Of a DNA stretch of 64,000 nt, positions 53,928 through 63,467 are shown one piece after another; within the stretch, counting starts at the first letter, position 1; the number at the start of each line of letters is the position of its first letter. The notes under the pieces are model-generated. The model was not told where the DNA came from and did no database searches. It worked only from the letters and a program-made list of their open reading frames with translations. Location: positions 2,604,001 through 2,668,000 of the forward strand of contig NZ_CP108053.1 in NCBI RefSeq assembly GCF_036173105.1, read 5' to 3'. The stretch comes from Streptomyces sp. NBC_00287 (lineage in GTDB: Bacteria > Actinomycetota > Actinomycetes > Streptomycetales > Streptomycetaceae). Made by a program: the position numbers and the translations under genes.

Positions 53928-56165
53928 TCACCCCGATGCGGGTTTTCGGTCGGGGTGGGCGGGGTCGAGGTTGAAGACGGTGCCGTCGGGGGTGGGGACG
54001 ATCAGCGCCCCCTGGTGCAGCAGTACCCGGGGGCCGGTCACGCTGCCGGACGAAGCTCCCGCGCGCGGCAGCGTCTCCCACAGCGACGTGCCCTTGCGGG
54101 CGTCGAGGGCCGCCACCCGGCCGCTGATGCTGGCCAGGTAGAGGGTGCGTGTCCGGGCGTCGTAGGTGGCGTCGCCCGGTTGTTCCAGGCTGGTCTGGGT
54201 CCGCCACAGCTCCTTGCCGGTGCGCGGGGAGACGGCGGTCACGAGGCCGTTGTCCGCGACGAACCACACGGTGCCGCCGGCCAGCGTCGGCTCCCCTTCG
54301 TAACTCTTCGTCAGCTTCGCCGTCGTACGGTCGCCCGTGTCCGGGTCCACGAGCAGGATCCGGTCGATCGCCGGGGCCTCGACGGACATTGCGTCCTGCG
54401 CGGCCCACTGCATCAGAACCAGCCGCCCGTCGGCGACCCCGAGGATGCCGGCCTCGTACGGGGCCTTCAGGCGCCGCTCCGAGCCGTCGGCCGCGTCCAG
54501 CACCAGGAGGACGGCGTCCCCGTCCTCCGCCTCGGCCGGAGTGCAGTGGGCGTACACATCGGGGCCGCCCGGCGTGAAGGAGCAGTGGTGGCCGGTGGGC
54601 ATCAGCGCGGTCCAGCGCACCTCACCGGTGCGCGGCGAACGGGCCTCCACGGTCCGGCCGCCGCTGGAGGTGATGACCAGGCCGCCGGACAGGGCGATGG
54701 CGAGGTTCTCTTCGTTGATCTGGTGCTTCCAGAGCTGCTCGCCGGTCTGCGCGTCGAAGCCGACGGCATGGACCGGGTCCGCCTCCGCGGAATTGGTGGT
54801 GATGACCTGCGACACGACCAGCGTGCCGTCCCGGAAGCCGAGCAGCGTGCCGCTGTACGACTCCGTCTCGCTGTCGGTCAGTGCGACATCGGAGCGCCAG
54901 AGGGTCTTGCCCGTCCCGGCGTCCAGGCGTGTGGGAAGGATGCTGTCGCCCGTGCAGAAGACGGCGTCCCCGTTCTTCAGACAGTCGGGCTCGCCCGCAA
55001 ACCAGCCTTCGTCCACGCCCAGCGCCTTCTTCGCGCCCAGGGGAGCCGTCTCGAACAGCGTCGTCTGCCAGGGCTTCCAGCCGTTGGGCAGAGCGGCCCA
55101 CCGGGAGGTCGCGGACGGCGAAGGGGTCGCCCTGTCGCCGCTGTCCGCCCACCCCGGGCCGAGCAGCAGATAGGCCGTCAGCCCGAGCGCCGCGACGCCG
55201 ACCGTGCCGGTCGCGGCCAACAGCGGACGGATACGACTCCGGCGGCGGCCCGAGTGGGTGGTGGCCGTGGGGTCGGCGAAGGTCCTCGAGTGGGTGTCCG
55301 CCGTGGCCCGGAGCTCGCTCAGGCGCAGGGTCAGGGTTTCCGGGTCGCCCGCCGTCGCCTCCGGCAGCGCCTTCACGAACTCCCGGGCCAGTTCGTCCAG
55401 TTCGGGACGGTCCGCCGCCTCCTTCGTCAGGCAGCGCTCCAGGATTGCCCGCAGGGGCTCGCTCACGCCGTCCAGGACCGGTGCGTCGTGGACCACCCGG
55501 TACGCCGTCAGGTAGGGGCTGTCCGCGTCGAAGGGGCCCCGGCCGGTGACCGTGTACACCAGGAGGGCGCCGAGGGAGAAGACGTCCGAGGACGGGCCCA
55601 CCGAGCGGGCGTCCGTCAGTTGTTCCGGGGACATGAAGGGCGGGGTGCCGATCATCTGGCCGGTTTCGGTCAGGGTGATGTTCTCCGTGGCCCGGGATAT
55701 GCCGAAGTCGATGACTCGGGGGCCGTCGTCGGCCATCAGGACGTTGGCCGGTTTCAGGTCGCGGTGCACCACCCCCGCCCGGTGGATCTCCCGCAGCGCC
55801 TCCACCAGGCCCAGCGCCAAGCGCCGTAGTTCGGAATCCCGCAGCGGGCCCACGTCGCGGATCCGGGCGGCGAGCGAGCGGCCGGGCACGTACTGCGTTG
55901 CCATCCACGGCCGCGCCGCCTCCGGATCGGCGTCCACGACCGGCGCGGTGAAGGCGCCGCTCACCTTGCGGACGGCGTCGATCTCCTGGCGGAAACGGGC
56001 GCGGAAGACCGGGTCCGCGGCGTACTGGGCGTGCACCACCTTGACCGCCACCTCGCGCCCGGAGCGCGATCTGCCCCGGTAGACGACGCCCATGCCGCCG
56101 GCTCCCAGCCGGTCGACCAGCTTGTACCCGCCGACCGACTTCGGATCGTCCTTGTGCAGTGGCAC
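53928..56165 (-). CDS. Ser/Thr protein kinase with extracellular PQQ-type beta-propeller (second copy)
   Basis: A 745-residue receptor-like kinase with the same plan as the kinase at 32987. Kinase domain (about 12-270): GRLGAGGMG-like P-loop DRLGAGGMGVVYRG, AVKVVH, HRDLKPANVL, DFGISR, GTPPFMSPEQL. A linker and membrane segment (about 315-337, AATGTVGVAALGLTAYLLLG) lead to an outer PQQ-like propeller (about 370-740), whose repeats include DAGTGKTLWRSD and SPRTGKELWRTQ. GTG start. The first kinase gene is 19 kb away. No substrate can be named; the two probably sense different envelope signals. Confidence 0.93.
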   Translation of the reverse strand: MPLHKDDPKSVGGYKLVDRLGAGGMGVVYRGRSRSGREVAVKVVHAQYAADPVFRARFRQEIDAVRKVSGAFTAPVVDADPEAARPWMATQYVPGRSLAARIRDVGPLRDSELRRLALGLVEALREIHRAGVVHRDLKPANVLMADDGPRVIDFGISRATENITLTETGQMIGTPPFMSPEQLTDARSVGPSSDVFSLGALLVYTVTGRGPFDADSPYLTAYRVVHDAPVLDGVSEPLRAILERCLTKEAADRPELDELAREFVKALPEATAGDPETLTLRLSELRATADTHSRTFADPTATTHSGRRRSRIRPLLAATGTVGVAALGLTAYLLLGPGWADSGDRATPSPSATSRWAALPNGWKPWQTTLFETAPLGAKKALGVDEGWFAGEPDCLKNGDAVFCTGDSILPTRLDAGTGKTLWRSDVALTDSETESYSGTLLGFRDGTLVVSQVITTNSAEADPVHAVGFDAQTGEQLWKHQINEENLAIALSGGLVITSSGGRTVEARSPRTGEVRWTALMPTGHHCSFTPGGPDVYAHCTPAEAEDGDAVLLVLDAADGSERRLKAPYEAGILGVADGRLVLMQWAAQDAMSVEAPAIDRILLVDPDTGDRTTAKLTKSYEGEPTLAGGTVWFVADNGLVTAVSPRTGKELWRTQTSLEQPGDATYDARTRTLYLASISGRVAALDARKGTSLWETLPRAGASSGSVTGPRVLLHQGALIVPTPDGTVFNLDPAHPDRKPASG

Positions 56166-56208
56166 GCCCCGATCCCTCTCCCCCGTATGCCTGTTGAGAG
56201 GAAAGGAT

Positions 56209-56248
56209 ACGGCCGGGTCCCGTACGACGATGTACGGGACCCGGCCGT
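56209..56248 (-). terminator. Terminator of the RND exporter gene
   Basis: Perfect 17-bp stem (56209-56225 with 56232-56248) and 6-base loop, 11 bases past the RND stop on the minus strand. Confidence 0.92.
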
Positions 56249-56259
56249 CGAACCAACCG

Positions 56260-59200
56260 TCAGACGCCCGCCGGTTCCGGCTCCTCCGACTTCGCCTCGA
56301 CCGGCACGCCCGCCTTCTTCAGCCGCTTCGCCTCGCGCTTCTTCGCCCGGCGCTCCTTGCGGAGCTCCAGCATCGTGTAGAGCGTCGGGACGAGGAGCAG
56401 GGTGAGGAGGGTTGAGGTGATCAGGCCGCCGATCACGACCACGGCCAGCGGTTGGGCGATGAAGCCGCCCTCGCCGGTGACGCCCAGCGCCATCGGGAGC
56501 AGGGCGAAGATCGTCGCCAGGGCCGTCATGAGGATGGGGCGGAGGCGGTGGCGGCCGCCCTCGATCACGGCCTCCACGACGCCGTAACCCTGTCGCCTGT
56601 ACTGGTTGATCAGATCGATCAGCACGATCGCGTTCGTCACCACGATGCCGATCAGCATCAGCATGCCGATCATCGCGGGGACGCCCATCGGGGTGCCGGT
56701 GGCGACCAGCAGGCCGATCGCGCCGGTGGCCGCGAAGGGGATCGAGACCAGCAGGATCAGCGGCTGGACGAGCGAGCGGAAGGTCGCGACCAGCAGCATG
56801 AAGACGATCGCGATGGCCGCCAGCATCGCCAGGCCCAGGTTGGCGAACGCCTCGTCCTGGTCCTCGGAGACACCGCCGATCGCGGCCGTGGCGCCCGCGG
56901 GCAGTTCCAGGCCGTTGATCTTCGACTGGAGGTCCGCGCTGACCGCGCCGGTGTTGTCACCGGTCGGCTTCGCCGTGATGGTCGCGGCTCGCTGGCCGTC
57001 GATCCGGGTCATCGAGACCGGGCCGTCGACCAGCTTCACCGTCGCCACGTCGGACAGCTTCACCGGGCCCAGGCGCAGCGCCTTGAGCTCGGCCAGGGTC
57101 TCGGCGGGCTTCGCCGAGCGGATGACGATGTCACGCTCGGTGTCGTCCAGCGTGGCCTGCGCCGCCGTGGTGCCGCGGACCGCCTGGGCGACCGCCGCGC
57201 CGAGGGTGGCGTCGGTGAAACCGGCCGCCGCCGCCTTGTCGTTGGCCTTGACCGAGATCCGCGGGACGCTCTGCGACAGGTCGCTGGTGACGTCGGTGAC
57301 GTCGTCCAGACCCGCCACCTCCTTGCGGACCTCCTCGGCGGCCTCGCGCAGCACGCTCGCGTCGGCCGCCTTCACGACCACGCTCAGGTCCTGGCTGCCG
57401 AAGCCGTCACCGGCCGCGATGGTGGTCGTACCGATGCCGTCGAGCTTCTTCAGACCGTCCTCGATGCGGTCGGTGACGTCCTCGGAGGACGCGGAGTCCT
57501 CCAGCATCACCGAGTAGGACGCCTGGTTGGTGTCCGTACCGCCGCCGAAGGCCGCCATGAAGCCGGACGAGCCGATGGTGACCTGGGAGTCCTTCACGCC
57601 CTCGACGGAGCCGAGCAGCTTCTCGACCTTCTTCGCCTGCGCGTCGGTCGCCGCCAGGCTGGTGCCGGGCTTCAACTCCTGCTTGACGGTGAGGACTTCC
57701 TGCTCGCCCTGGTCGAAGAAGTTCGTCTTGAGCAGCGGCGCCATGCCGAAGGTGCCGATGAGGATGACGATCGCGAGCGCCACGCTCGTCAGACGGCGCC
57801 GGGTCGCGAAGCGCAGGACGGGGACGTAGAGGCGCTGAAGGCGGCTCTTGGCCTCCTTCTCCTCCGCCTTGCGGCGGGCCTCCTCGGCGTCCTCGGGGGT
57901 GCCCTTCGGGGCGCGCAGGAACCAGAACGACAGCACCGGTACGACCGTCAGCGAGACAAGGAGCGACGCCAGCAGGGCCGCCGTCACCGTCAGGCTGAAC
58001 GAGCCGAACAGCTCGCCCACCATGCCGCCGGTCAGGCCGATCGGCAGGAACACGGCGACCGTGGTGAGCGTGGAGGACGTCACCGCGCCCGCCACCTCGC
58101 GGACCGCCTTGAGGATGGCCTCCTCGCGCTCCTCGCCGTAGCCGAGGTGCCGCTTGATGTTCTCCAGGACCACGATCGAGTCGTCCACGACCCGGCCGAT
58201 GGCGATGGTCAGGGCGCCCAGCGTCAGCATGTTCAGGGACAGGTCCTGCGTCCACAGCACGATCAGCGCGAGCACGACCGACAGCGGAATGGACACCGCC
58301 GTCACCAGCGTGGAGCGGATCGACGCCAGGAAGACCAGGATGATCAGGACCGCGAAGAGCAGACCCAGCGCGCCCTCGGTGGTCAGACCGTCGATGGACT
58401 TCTTCACCGCCGGACCCTGGTCGCTGACGACGGTCACCTCGGCACCGGTGCCGAGGTCCGCGCGCATCTGCGCGAGCTTGTCGTTCACCGCGTCCGAGAT
58501 CGCGACCGCGCTGCCGTCACGGTCCATGGTGACCATGACCGCGAGGCTCGGCTCACCGTTCGTACGGGTCAGGGAGTCGGCCGGGGCCTGCTCCTGCTCG
58601 ACCTTCGCGACGTCGGCGAGGCGGACCGGCTTGCCGTCGCCCTTGATGCGCAGGTCCTCGATCTGCTCCAGCGAAGTGAAGCCGCCGCCGACCTGCACGG
58701 TCCGGTTGGCGCCGTCCTCGTCGAAGGAGCCGGCCGGCACGGTCGCGCCGCCCGCCTGGAGGGCCTGGGTGAGGGACTGCGCGGTCAGACCGGCCGCGGC
58801 CAGCTTCGCGTCGTCCGGGGTGACGGTGACCTCGAGGTCACGCACACCGTCGACGGTGACCTGGCCGACGCCGTCGATGTCCTTCAGATCCGGTACGACC
58901 GTCTTGTCCAGCTGGTCGGCCAGGGCCTGCTGGTCCTTGTCGGCGGTGACGGCGAGTACGACGGTCGGCATGTCGTCCGTGGAACCGGCGACGACCTGCG
59001 GGTCGACCTCGTCCGGGAGCTGGGCGCGGGCCCGGTTGACGGCCTGCTGGACATCGGCGACGAGCTGCTGGGTGCCGCTGCCGTAGTCGAAGGACGCCAT
59101 GATCAGGGCGTTGCCCTCGCTGGCGGTGGAGGTGACGCCGGTGATGCCGTCGACACCTTCGAGGCTGTCCTCGATGGGCTCGACGACCTGCTTCTCCACC

Positions 59201-59376
59201 ACGTCCGGGGAGGCACCCTGGTAGGGCGCGAGCACGGACACCATGGGCAGTTCTATGGACGGCAGCAGCTGCTGCTTGAGCTGGGGTATCGCGATCGCTC
59301 CGAAGGCGAGCGCGATGATCGACATGAGCCCGACGAGGGCTCGTTGCGCGAGGCTGAATCTGGACAGCCAGGACAT
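56260..59376 (-). CDS. RND family efflux transporter (HAE1 / SwrC-like)
   Basis: A 1038-residue proton-driven exporter with the full RND layout: membrane segment 1 (about 12-30), first periplasmic-type loop, segments 2-6, second loop, segments 7-12. The proton relay is in IGRVVDDSIVVLENIKR (two Asp) near 405, and ASIRSTLVTAVSIPLSV is a family motif. It resembles B. subtilis SwrC, a surfactin exporter, more than the Gram-negative AcrB, and no membrane-fusion or outer-membrane partner is present. ATG at 59376. The two-component system at 59508-61417 is directly upstream on the same strand and is its likely regulator. Confidence 0.92.
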   Translation of the reverse strand: MSWLSRFSLAQRALVGLMSIIALAFGAIAIPQLKQQLLPSIELPMVSVLAPYQGASPDVVEKQVVEPIEDSLEGVDGITGVTSTASEGNALIMASFDYGSGTQQLVADVQQAVNRARAQLPDEVDPQVVAGSTDDMPTVVLAVTADKDQQALADQLDKTVVPDLKDIDGVGQVTVDGVRDLEVTVTPDDAKLAAAGLTAQSLTQALQAGGATVPAGSFDEDGANRTVQVGGGFTSLEQIEDLRIKGDGKPVRLADVAKVEQEQAPADSLTRTNGEPSLAVMVTMDRDGSAVAISDAVNDKLAQMRADLGTGAEVTVVSDQGPAVKKSIDGLTTEGALGLLFAVLIILVFLASIRSTLVTAVSIPLSVVLALIVLWTQDLSLNMLTLGALTIAIGRVVDDSIVVLENIKRHLGYGEEREEAILKAVREVAGAVTSSTLTTVAVFLPIGLTGGMVGELFGSFSLTVTAALLASLLVSLTVVPVLSFWFLRAPKGTPEDAEEARRKAEEKEAKSRLQRLYVPVLRFATRRRLTSVALAIVILIGTFGMAPLLKTNFFDQGEQEVLTVKQELKPGTSLAATDAQAKKVEKLLGSVEGVKDSQVTIGSSGFMAAFGGGTDTNQASYSVMLEDSASSEDVTDRIEDGLKKLDGIGTTTIAAGDGFGSQDLSVVVKAADASVLREAAEEVRKEVAGLDDVTDVTSDLSQSVPRISVKANDKAAAAGFTDATLGAAVAQAVRGTTAAQATLDDTERDIVIRSAKPAETLAELKALRLGPVKLSDVATVKLVDGPVSMTRIDGQRAATITAKPTGDNTGAVSADLQSKINGLELPAGATAAIGGVSEDQDEAFANLGLAMLAAIAIVFMLLVATFRSLVQPLILLVSIPFAATGAIGLLVATGTPMGVPAMIGMLMLIGIVVTNAIVLIDLINQYRRQGYGVVEAVIEGGRHRLRPILMTALATIFALLPMALGVTGEGGFIAQPLAVVVIGGLITSTLLTLLLVPTLYTMLELRKERRAKKREAKRLKKAGVPVEAKSEEPEPAGV

Positions 59377-59507
59377 GGGATCAGGGTCTCTCTTCTGTTG
59401 AGCAGAGCGGCTCCTACACCCTGAGCCATCCGGAACCCCTGATTCGTAGCCCCGAGGTCCCGTTCCTTATCCGGCGCATACTCCGGGCGCAGTACACCCG
59501 GCCCGCG

Positions 59508-60191
59508 CTAGTCCACCCTTGGACGGACCAGCCCCGACTCGTAGGCGATCACCACGAGCTGCGCCCGGTCCCGTGCGCCCAGCTTGGCCATGGCCCGGTT
59601 GACGTGGGTCTTCACGGTCAGCGGGCTGACCTCGAGACGTTCGGCGATCTCGTCGTTGGAGTGGCCGCCCGCGACCTGCACCAGCACCTCGCGCTCCCGC
59701 ACGGTGAGCGCGTCGAGCCGTTCGGCGCGGGCCGGGTCGCGCTCGTCGTCGCCCGTGCCGCCCTGCGCGAGGAAGCGGGCGATCAGGCCCTTGGTGGCGG
59801 CCGGGGAGAGCAGGGCCTCGCCGCCTGCGGCGACCCGGATGGCGTTCAGCAGCTCGTCGGGCTCGGAACCCTTGCCGAGGAAGCCGGAGGCGCCGGCCCG
59901 CAGCGACTGCACGACATAGTCGTCGACCTCGAAGGTGGTCAGTATGACCACGCGGACATGGGCGAGCGACGGGTCGGCGCTGATCATGCGAGTGGCGGCG
60001 AGCCCGTCGGTGCCGGGCATCCGGATGTCCATCAGGACCACGTCGGCGCGCTGCTCCTTGGCCAGCGCCACTGCCTGAGCGCCGTCGGACGCCTCGCCCA
60101 CGACCTCCATGTCGGACTCGGAGTCCACCAGGACACGGAAGGCGCTGCGCAACAGGGCCTGGTCGTCGGCGAGCAGGACACGGATGGTCAT
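59508..60191 (-). CDS. NarL/LuxR-family response regulator
   Basis: A 227-residue response regulator. Receiver residues Asp9-Asp10 (LLADDQALL), phosphoacceptor Asp in VLMDIRMPG (about 54), Thr in ILTTFEVDDYV and Lys in FLGKGSEPDE are intact; a LuxR helix-turn-helix (TVREREVLVQVAGGHSNDEI) is near the C-terminus. ATG at 60191 overlaps the kinase stop as ATGA. With the kinase and the RND exporter it forms a putative export-control unit. Gap to the RND gene is 131 bases. Confidence 0.93.
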   Translation of the reverse strand: MTIRVLLADDQALLRSAFRVLVDSESDMEVVGEASDGAQAVALAKEQRADVVLMDIRMPGTDGLAATRMISADPSLAHVRVVILTTFEVDDYVVQSLRAGASGFLGKGSEPDELLNAIRVAAGGEALLSPAATKGLIARFLAQGGTGDDERDPARAERLDALTVREREVLVQVAGGHSNDEIAERLEVSPLTVKTHVNRAMAKLGARDRAQLVVIAYESGLVRPRVD

Positions 60192-61417
60192 ACGGTCTCC
60201 CCCGGCTCTCCCGTGACGGCGCTACGGGTCTTGACCGGCAGGATCGCATGCACCCGGAACCCGCCGCCGTACCGGGGACCGGTGGTGAGTGTGCCGCGCA
60301 GGGCGGTGACGCGTTCGCGCATGCCGAGCAGTCCATGGCCGCCGCTGGAGACGGGGGCCTCCGGGTCGTGGACCCCGTCGTCGAGGACCGTGACCTCCAC
60401 ATGCGGTCCCACGCGGACGACGCTGACCTCGGCTTTCGCCTCGCCTCCCGCGTGCTTCTGCACATTGGTGAGGGCTTCCTGGATGACCCGGTAGGCCGCA
60501 AGGCCGACGGCGGCGGGCAGGGTGGTGTCCTGGTCGGCGCGGGCCACCTCGACCTGGAGTCCCGCGCTGCGGAAGGTGCCGACGAGTTCGTCGAGCCGGT
60601 CGAGGCCGGGGGCGGGCTCGGTGGGTGCCTCCGGGTCGCCGGACTGGCGCAGCAGGCCGACGGTGGCACGCAGCTCGTTGAGCGCGGAGCGGCTGGCCTC
60701 GCGTACGTGGGCCAGGGCCTCCTTGGCCTGGTCGGGGCGCTTGTCCATCACATGGGCGGCGACTCCGGCCTGCACATTGACCAGGGCGATGTGGTGGGCG
60801 ACGACGTCGTGCAGGTCGCGGGCGATACGGAGGCGTTCCTCGGCGACCCGTCGGCGGGCCTCTTCCTCTCTGGTGCGCTCGGCTCGTGCCGCGCGTTCCT
60901 GGATGGCGTCGACGAAGGCGCGGCGGCTGCGCATGGCGTCGCCGGCGGTCGCGGCCATGCCGGTCCAGGCGAAGATCGCGAGGTTCTCCTGGGCGTACCA
61001 GGGCAGGGGGCCCGCGAGCATGGCGACGCCGGTCAGGACGGTCATGGTGAGCAGGCCCAGGCGCCAGGCGGTGTGGCGGTCGGTGGTGGAGGCGACGGTG
61101 TACAGCGCGATGACCGCGGACATGGCGACGGGGGCTCGGGGGTCGCCGTTGACGCTCTCGATGACGGAGAGGGTGCCGGTGACGGCGAGGACGGTTCTGG
61201 GGGCGCGGCGGCGGAAGACGAGGGTGGCGGCGCCGAGGGTCATGAGGGTGAGGCTGGGGAGGTCGGGGGTGTGCAGGCCCCAGGTGACGCCGTCCTTGCC
61301 GTGCGGATCCACGAACGAGCCGGCCACCATGCAGATCAGGACGCCGGCTGCGAGGGCCGCGTCCAGTGCGAGGGGGTGCGCTTTGAGGTGGGCTCTGGCG
61401 CGGTCGAGGGTGTTCAC
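60188..61417 (-). CDS. Sensor histidine kinase (HisKA_3 type)
   Basis: A 409-residue membrane kinase. Several hydrophobic segments in the first ~165 residues form the sensor; a coiled linker leads to the phosphoacceptor His in IARDLHDVVAHHIALV (about 203) and an HATPase domain with EALTNVQKHAGG and SSGGHGLLGMRERV. GTG at 61417 has no ribosome binding site; TACCGT at 61431-61426 (minus strand), 9 bases before it, suggests a leaderless mRNA. Partner of the overlapping response regulator; probably senses envelope or drug stress, by context only. Confidence 0.92.
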   Translation of the reverse strand: MNTLDRARAHLKAHPLALDAALAAGVLICMVAGSFVDPHGKDGVTWGLHTPDLPSLTLMTLGAATLVFRRRAPRTVLAVTGTLSVIESVNGDPRAPVAMSAVIALYTVASTTDRHTAWRLGLLTMTVLTGVAMLAGPLPWYAQENLAIFAWTGMAATAGDAMRSRRAFVDAIQERAARAERTREEEARRRVAEERLRIARDLHDVVAHHIALVNVQAGVAAHVMDKRPDQAKEALAHVREASRSALNELRATVGLLRQSGDPEAPTEPAPGLDRLDELVGTFRSAGLQVEVARADQDTTLPAAVGLAAYRVIQEALTNVQKHAGGEAKAEVSVVRVGPHVEVTVLDDGVHDPEAPVSSGGHGLLGMRERVTALRGTLTTGPRYGGGFRVHAILPVKTRSAVTGEPGETV

Positions 61418-61491
61418 GGCTGTTTACGGTAGCCGGGGTGAGCTGCGCTGCGAATGGCGCCCGGTGCTGTGGTGCAGGTCTCCTTACGTAC

Positions 61492-61770
61492 TCAACCCGG
61501 AATCAAGCCGTCGTCGCTCAAGAGCTCCCGGACTTCCTCCAGCGTCGCGTCCGGGGACGGGAGGATCAGTTCCGAGGGTTCCAGGGAGTCGTCCGGGAGG
61601 GGTTCGCCGAGGTCTCGGACCTTGGTGAGGAGGGACTGGAGGGTGCGGCGGAAGCCGGGGCCGTCGCCGTTCTCCATTTCGGCCAGCAGCTCGTCGTCGA
61701 GCTTGTTCAGTTCGGTGAGGTGGCTGTCGGCCAGCCTCACCTGCCCCTCCCCCATGATCCGTACGATCAT
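61492..61770 (-). CDS. pspAA: PspA-associated protein PspAA
   Basis: A 92-residue protein matching the PspAA family: start MIVRIMGEGQVRLADSHL, centre LNKLDDELLAEMENGD and ending DATLEEVRELLSDDG. PspAA proteins accompany PspA in Actinobacteria and Archaea and are thought to act with it at the membrane. ATG at 61770. It follows pspA by 22 bases on the same strand; the two form an operon. Confidence 0.88.
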   Translation of the reverse strand: MIVRIMGEGQVRLADSHLTELNKLDDELLAEMENGDGPGFRRTLQSLLTKVRDLGEPLPDDSLEPSELILPSPDATLEEVRELLSDDGLIPG

Positions 61771-61792
61771 GTCGCCCTCCTAGGCGTGGGCC

Positions 61793-62587
61793 CTACTGTT
61801 TGTCGAAGCGCGGGGTGTCCTGCTTCTGCTCCGGCTGCGTCTGGCCCGAGCCGCCCTCGATGGCCTGCTTGCCACCGGAGGAGCCTCCCGCCAGCTCCGC
61901 CTTCATGCGCTGCAGTTCCAGCTCTACATCCGTACCACCGGAGAGCCGGTCCAGCTCGGCCTGGATGTCGTCCTTGTGCATACCGGACTGGTCGTCCAGG
62001 GCACCGGAGGCGAGCAGTTCGTCGATGGCGCCGGCCCGGGCCTGGAGCTGGGCGGTCTTGTCCTCGGCGCGCTGGATCGCCAGGCCGACGTCGCCCATCT
62101 CCTCGGAGATACCGGAGAAGGCCTCGCCGATCCGGGTCTGCGCCTGGGCCGCGGTGTAGGTGGCCTTGATGGTCTCCTTCTTCGTACGGAAGGCATCGAC
62201 CTTGGCCTGGAGTCGCTGGGCCGCGAGGGTGAGCTTCTCCTCCTCGCCCTGGAGCGTGGCGTGCTGCGTCTCCAGGTCGGTCACCTGCTGCTGGAGGGCG
62301 GCGCGCCGGGACAGCGCCTCGCGGGCCAGGTCCTCACGGCCCAGCGCGAGCGCCTTGCGGCCCTGGTCCTCCAGCTTGGACGACTGCGACTGCAGCTGGT
62401 TGAGCTGGAGCTCCAGGCGCTTGCGGCTGGTGGCCACGTCCGCGACTCCGCGGCGCACTTTCTGGAGCAGTTCCAGCTGCTTCTGGTACGAGTAATCGAG
62501 GGTCTCGCGCGGGTCCTCGGCCCGGTCAAGGGCCTTGTTCGCCTTCGCGCGGAAGATCATCCCCATACGCTTCATGACACCGCTCAT
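61793..62587 (-). CDS. pspA: Phage shock protein A family protein
   Basis: A 264-residue coiled-coil protein of the PspA/Vipp1/IM30 ESCRT-III-like family, which binds and stabilises the inner membrane under stress. The amphipathic N-terminus MSGVMKRMGMIFRAKANKAL is followed by long helices rich in Glu, Gln and Arg (DPRETLDYSYQKQLELLQKVRRGVAD onward, ending near 225), and a Gly/Gln-rich tail. ATG at 62587 with AAGGGGG 13 bases upstream; the frame extends further without similarity. Downstream pspAA is its partner. No PspF- or LiaR-type regulator is nearby. Confidence 0.93.
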   Translation of the reverse strand: MSGVMKRMGMIFRAKANKALDRAEDPRETLDYSYQKQLELLQKVRRGVADVATSRKRLELQLNQLQSQSSKLEDQGRKALALGREDLAREALSRRAALQQQVTDLETQHATLQGEEEKLTLAAQRLQAKVDAFRTKKETIKATYTAAQAQTRIGEAFSGISEEMGDVGLAIQRAEDKTAQLQARAGAIDELLASGALDDQSGMHKDDIQAELDRLSGGTDVELELQRMKAELAGGSSGGKQAIEGGSGQTQPEQKQDTPRFDKQ

Positions 62588-62867
62588 GGGCTTCGCGCGC
62601 CCCCTTCTGACGGACTCCAGCTCCAGCTCCTGCGACAGAACCCACAGTACGGGCCCTGCATCCATTACCGCACTGTTCGGGGACGGATGCGCTCATCCCC
62701 AAGGACGACTGCGTACGCTCCGGCTCCGGCGTAGGGAGTAGGTGTTCCCCGGGGTTCCCGGAAACGGATGCAACGTCCCCTCTGTCCCCTACATGACGAC
62801 TGGTGTTGCCGATTCGTTCCCCACCGGACTGGGGTCCATGCGCGGGTACCCCGTACCCTTGGGTTTT

Positions 62868-63467
62868 GTGTTCCGTAGCCGTGCCAAGGATGAGAAGGCA
62901 TCGGTCGCCGACAAGGCGTCCCTGACCGACTCCAATCAGCCCCGCGACCCGCAGGCCCCGAAGGGCAGGCCCACGCCCAAGCGCAGTGAGGCCCAGTCCC
63001 AGCGGCGCAGCGTCGCCAATACGCCGACCACGCGCAAGGAGGCCGCCAAGCGGTCCCGCGAGGAGCGCCGCCAGGCGCTGTCGCGCCAGCGCGAGGCGCT
63101 GGCCAGCGGCGACGAGCGGTATCTGCCCGCCCGTGACAAGGGCCCGGTGCGCCGCTTCGCCCGCGACTTCGTCGACTCGCGCTTCAACGTCGCGGAGTTC
63201 TTCCTCCCGATGGCCGTGATCATCCTCGTGCTGAGCATGGTCCGGGTGGGCGCGCTGCAGAGCATCGCGCTGCTGCTGTGGCTCATCGTGATCGTGCTGA
63301 TCGTGCTCGACTCGATCGCCACCGGTTACCGCATGAAGAAGCAGCTCAACGAGCGCTACCCGGACGAGAACAAGCGTGGCGCCGTCGCCTACGCCCTGAT
63401 GCGCTCCCTCCAGATGCGCCGGCTCCGGCTGCCCAAGCCGCAGGTCAAGCGCGGGGAGCGGCCCTGA
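62868..63467 (+). CDS. DUF3043 family membrane protein
   Basis: A 199-residue protein conserved in Actinobacteria. The first ~100 residues are hydrophilic and rich in Lys, Arg, Glu and Ser; a conserved linker RDKGPVRRFARDFVDSRFN leads to two membrane segments (about 107-125 and 131-150), and a basic tail follows. Function unknown. The GTG at 62868 has TACCCT at 62854-62859 eight bases upstream and no ribosome binding site, so it is probably leaderless; similarity also begins there. Divergent from pspA. Its stop overlaps the next gene. Confidence 0.85.
   Translation: MFRSRAKDEKASVADKASLTDSNQPRDPQAPKGRPTPKRSEAQSQRRSVANTPTTRKEAAKRSREERRQALSRQREALASGDERYLPARDKGPVRRFARDFVDSRFNVAEFFLPMAVIILVLSMVRVGALQSIALLLWLIVIVLIVLDSIATGYRMKKQLNERYPDENKRGAVAYALMRSLQMRRLRLPKPQVKRGERP

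Noticed and set aside
56452..59424. A 990-residue plus-strand frame
   Set aside because: It is the antisense of the RND exporter, rich in Arg, Asp, Gly and His as expected for a GC-rich shadow frame.
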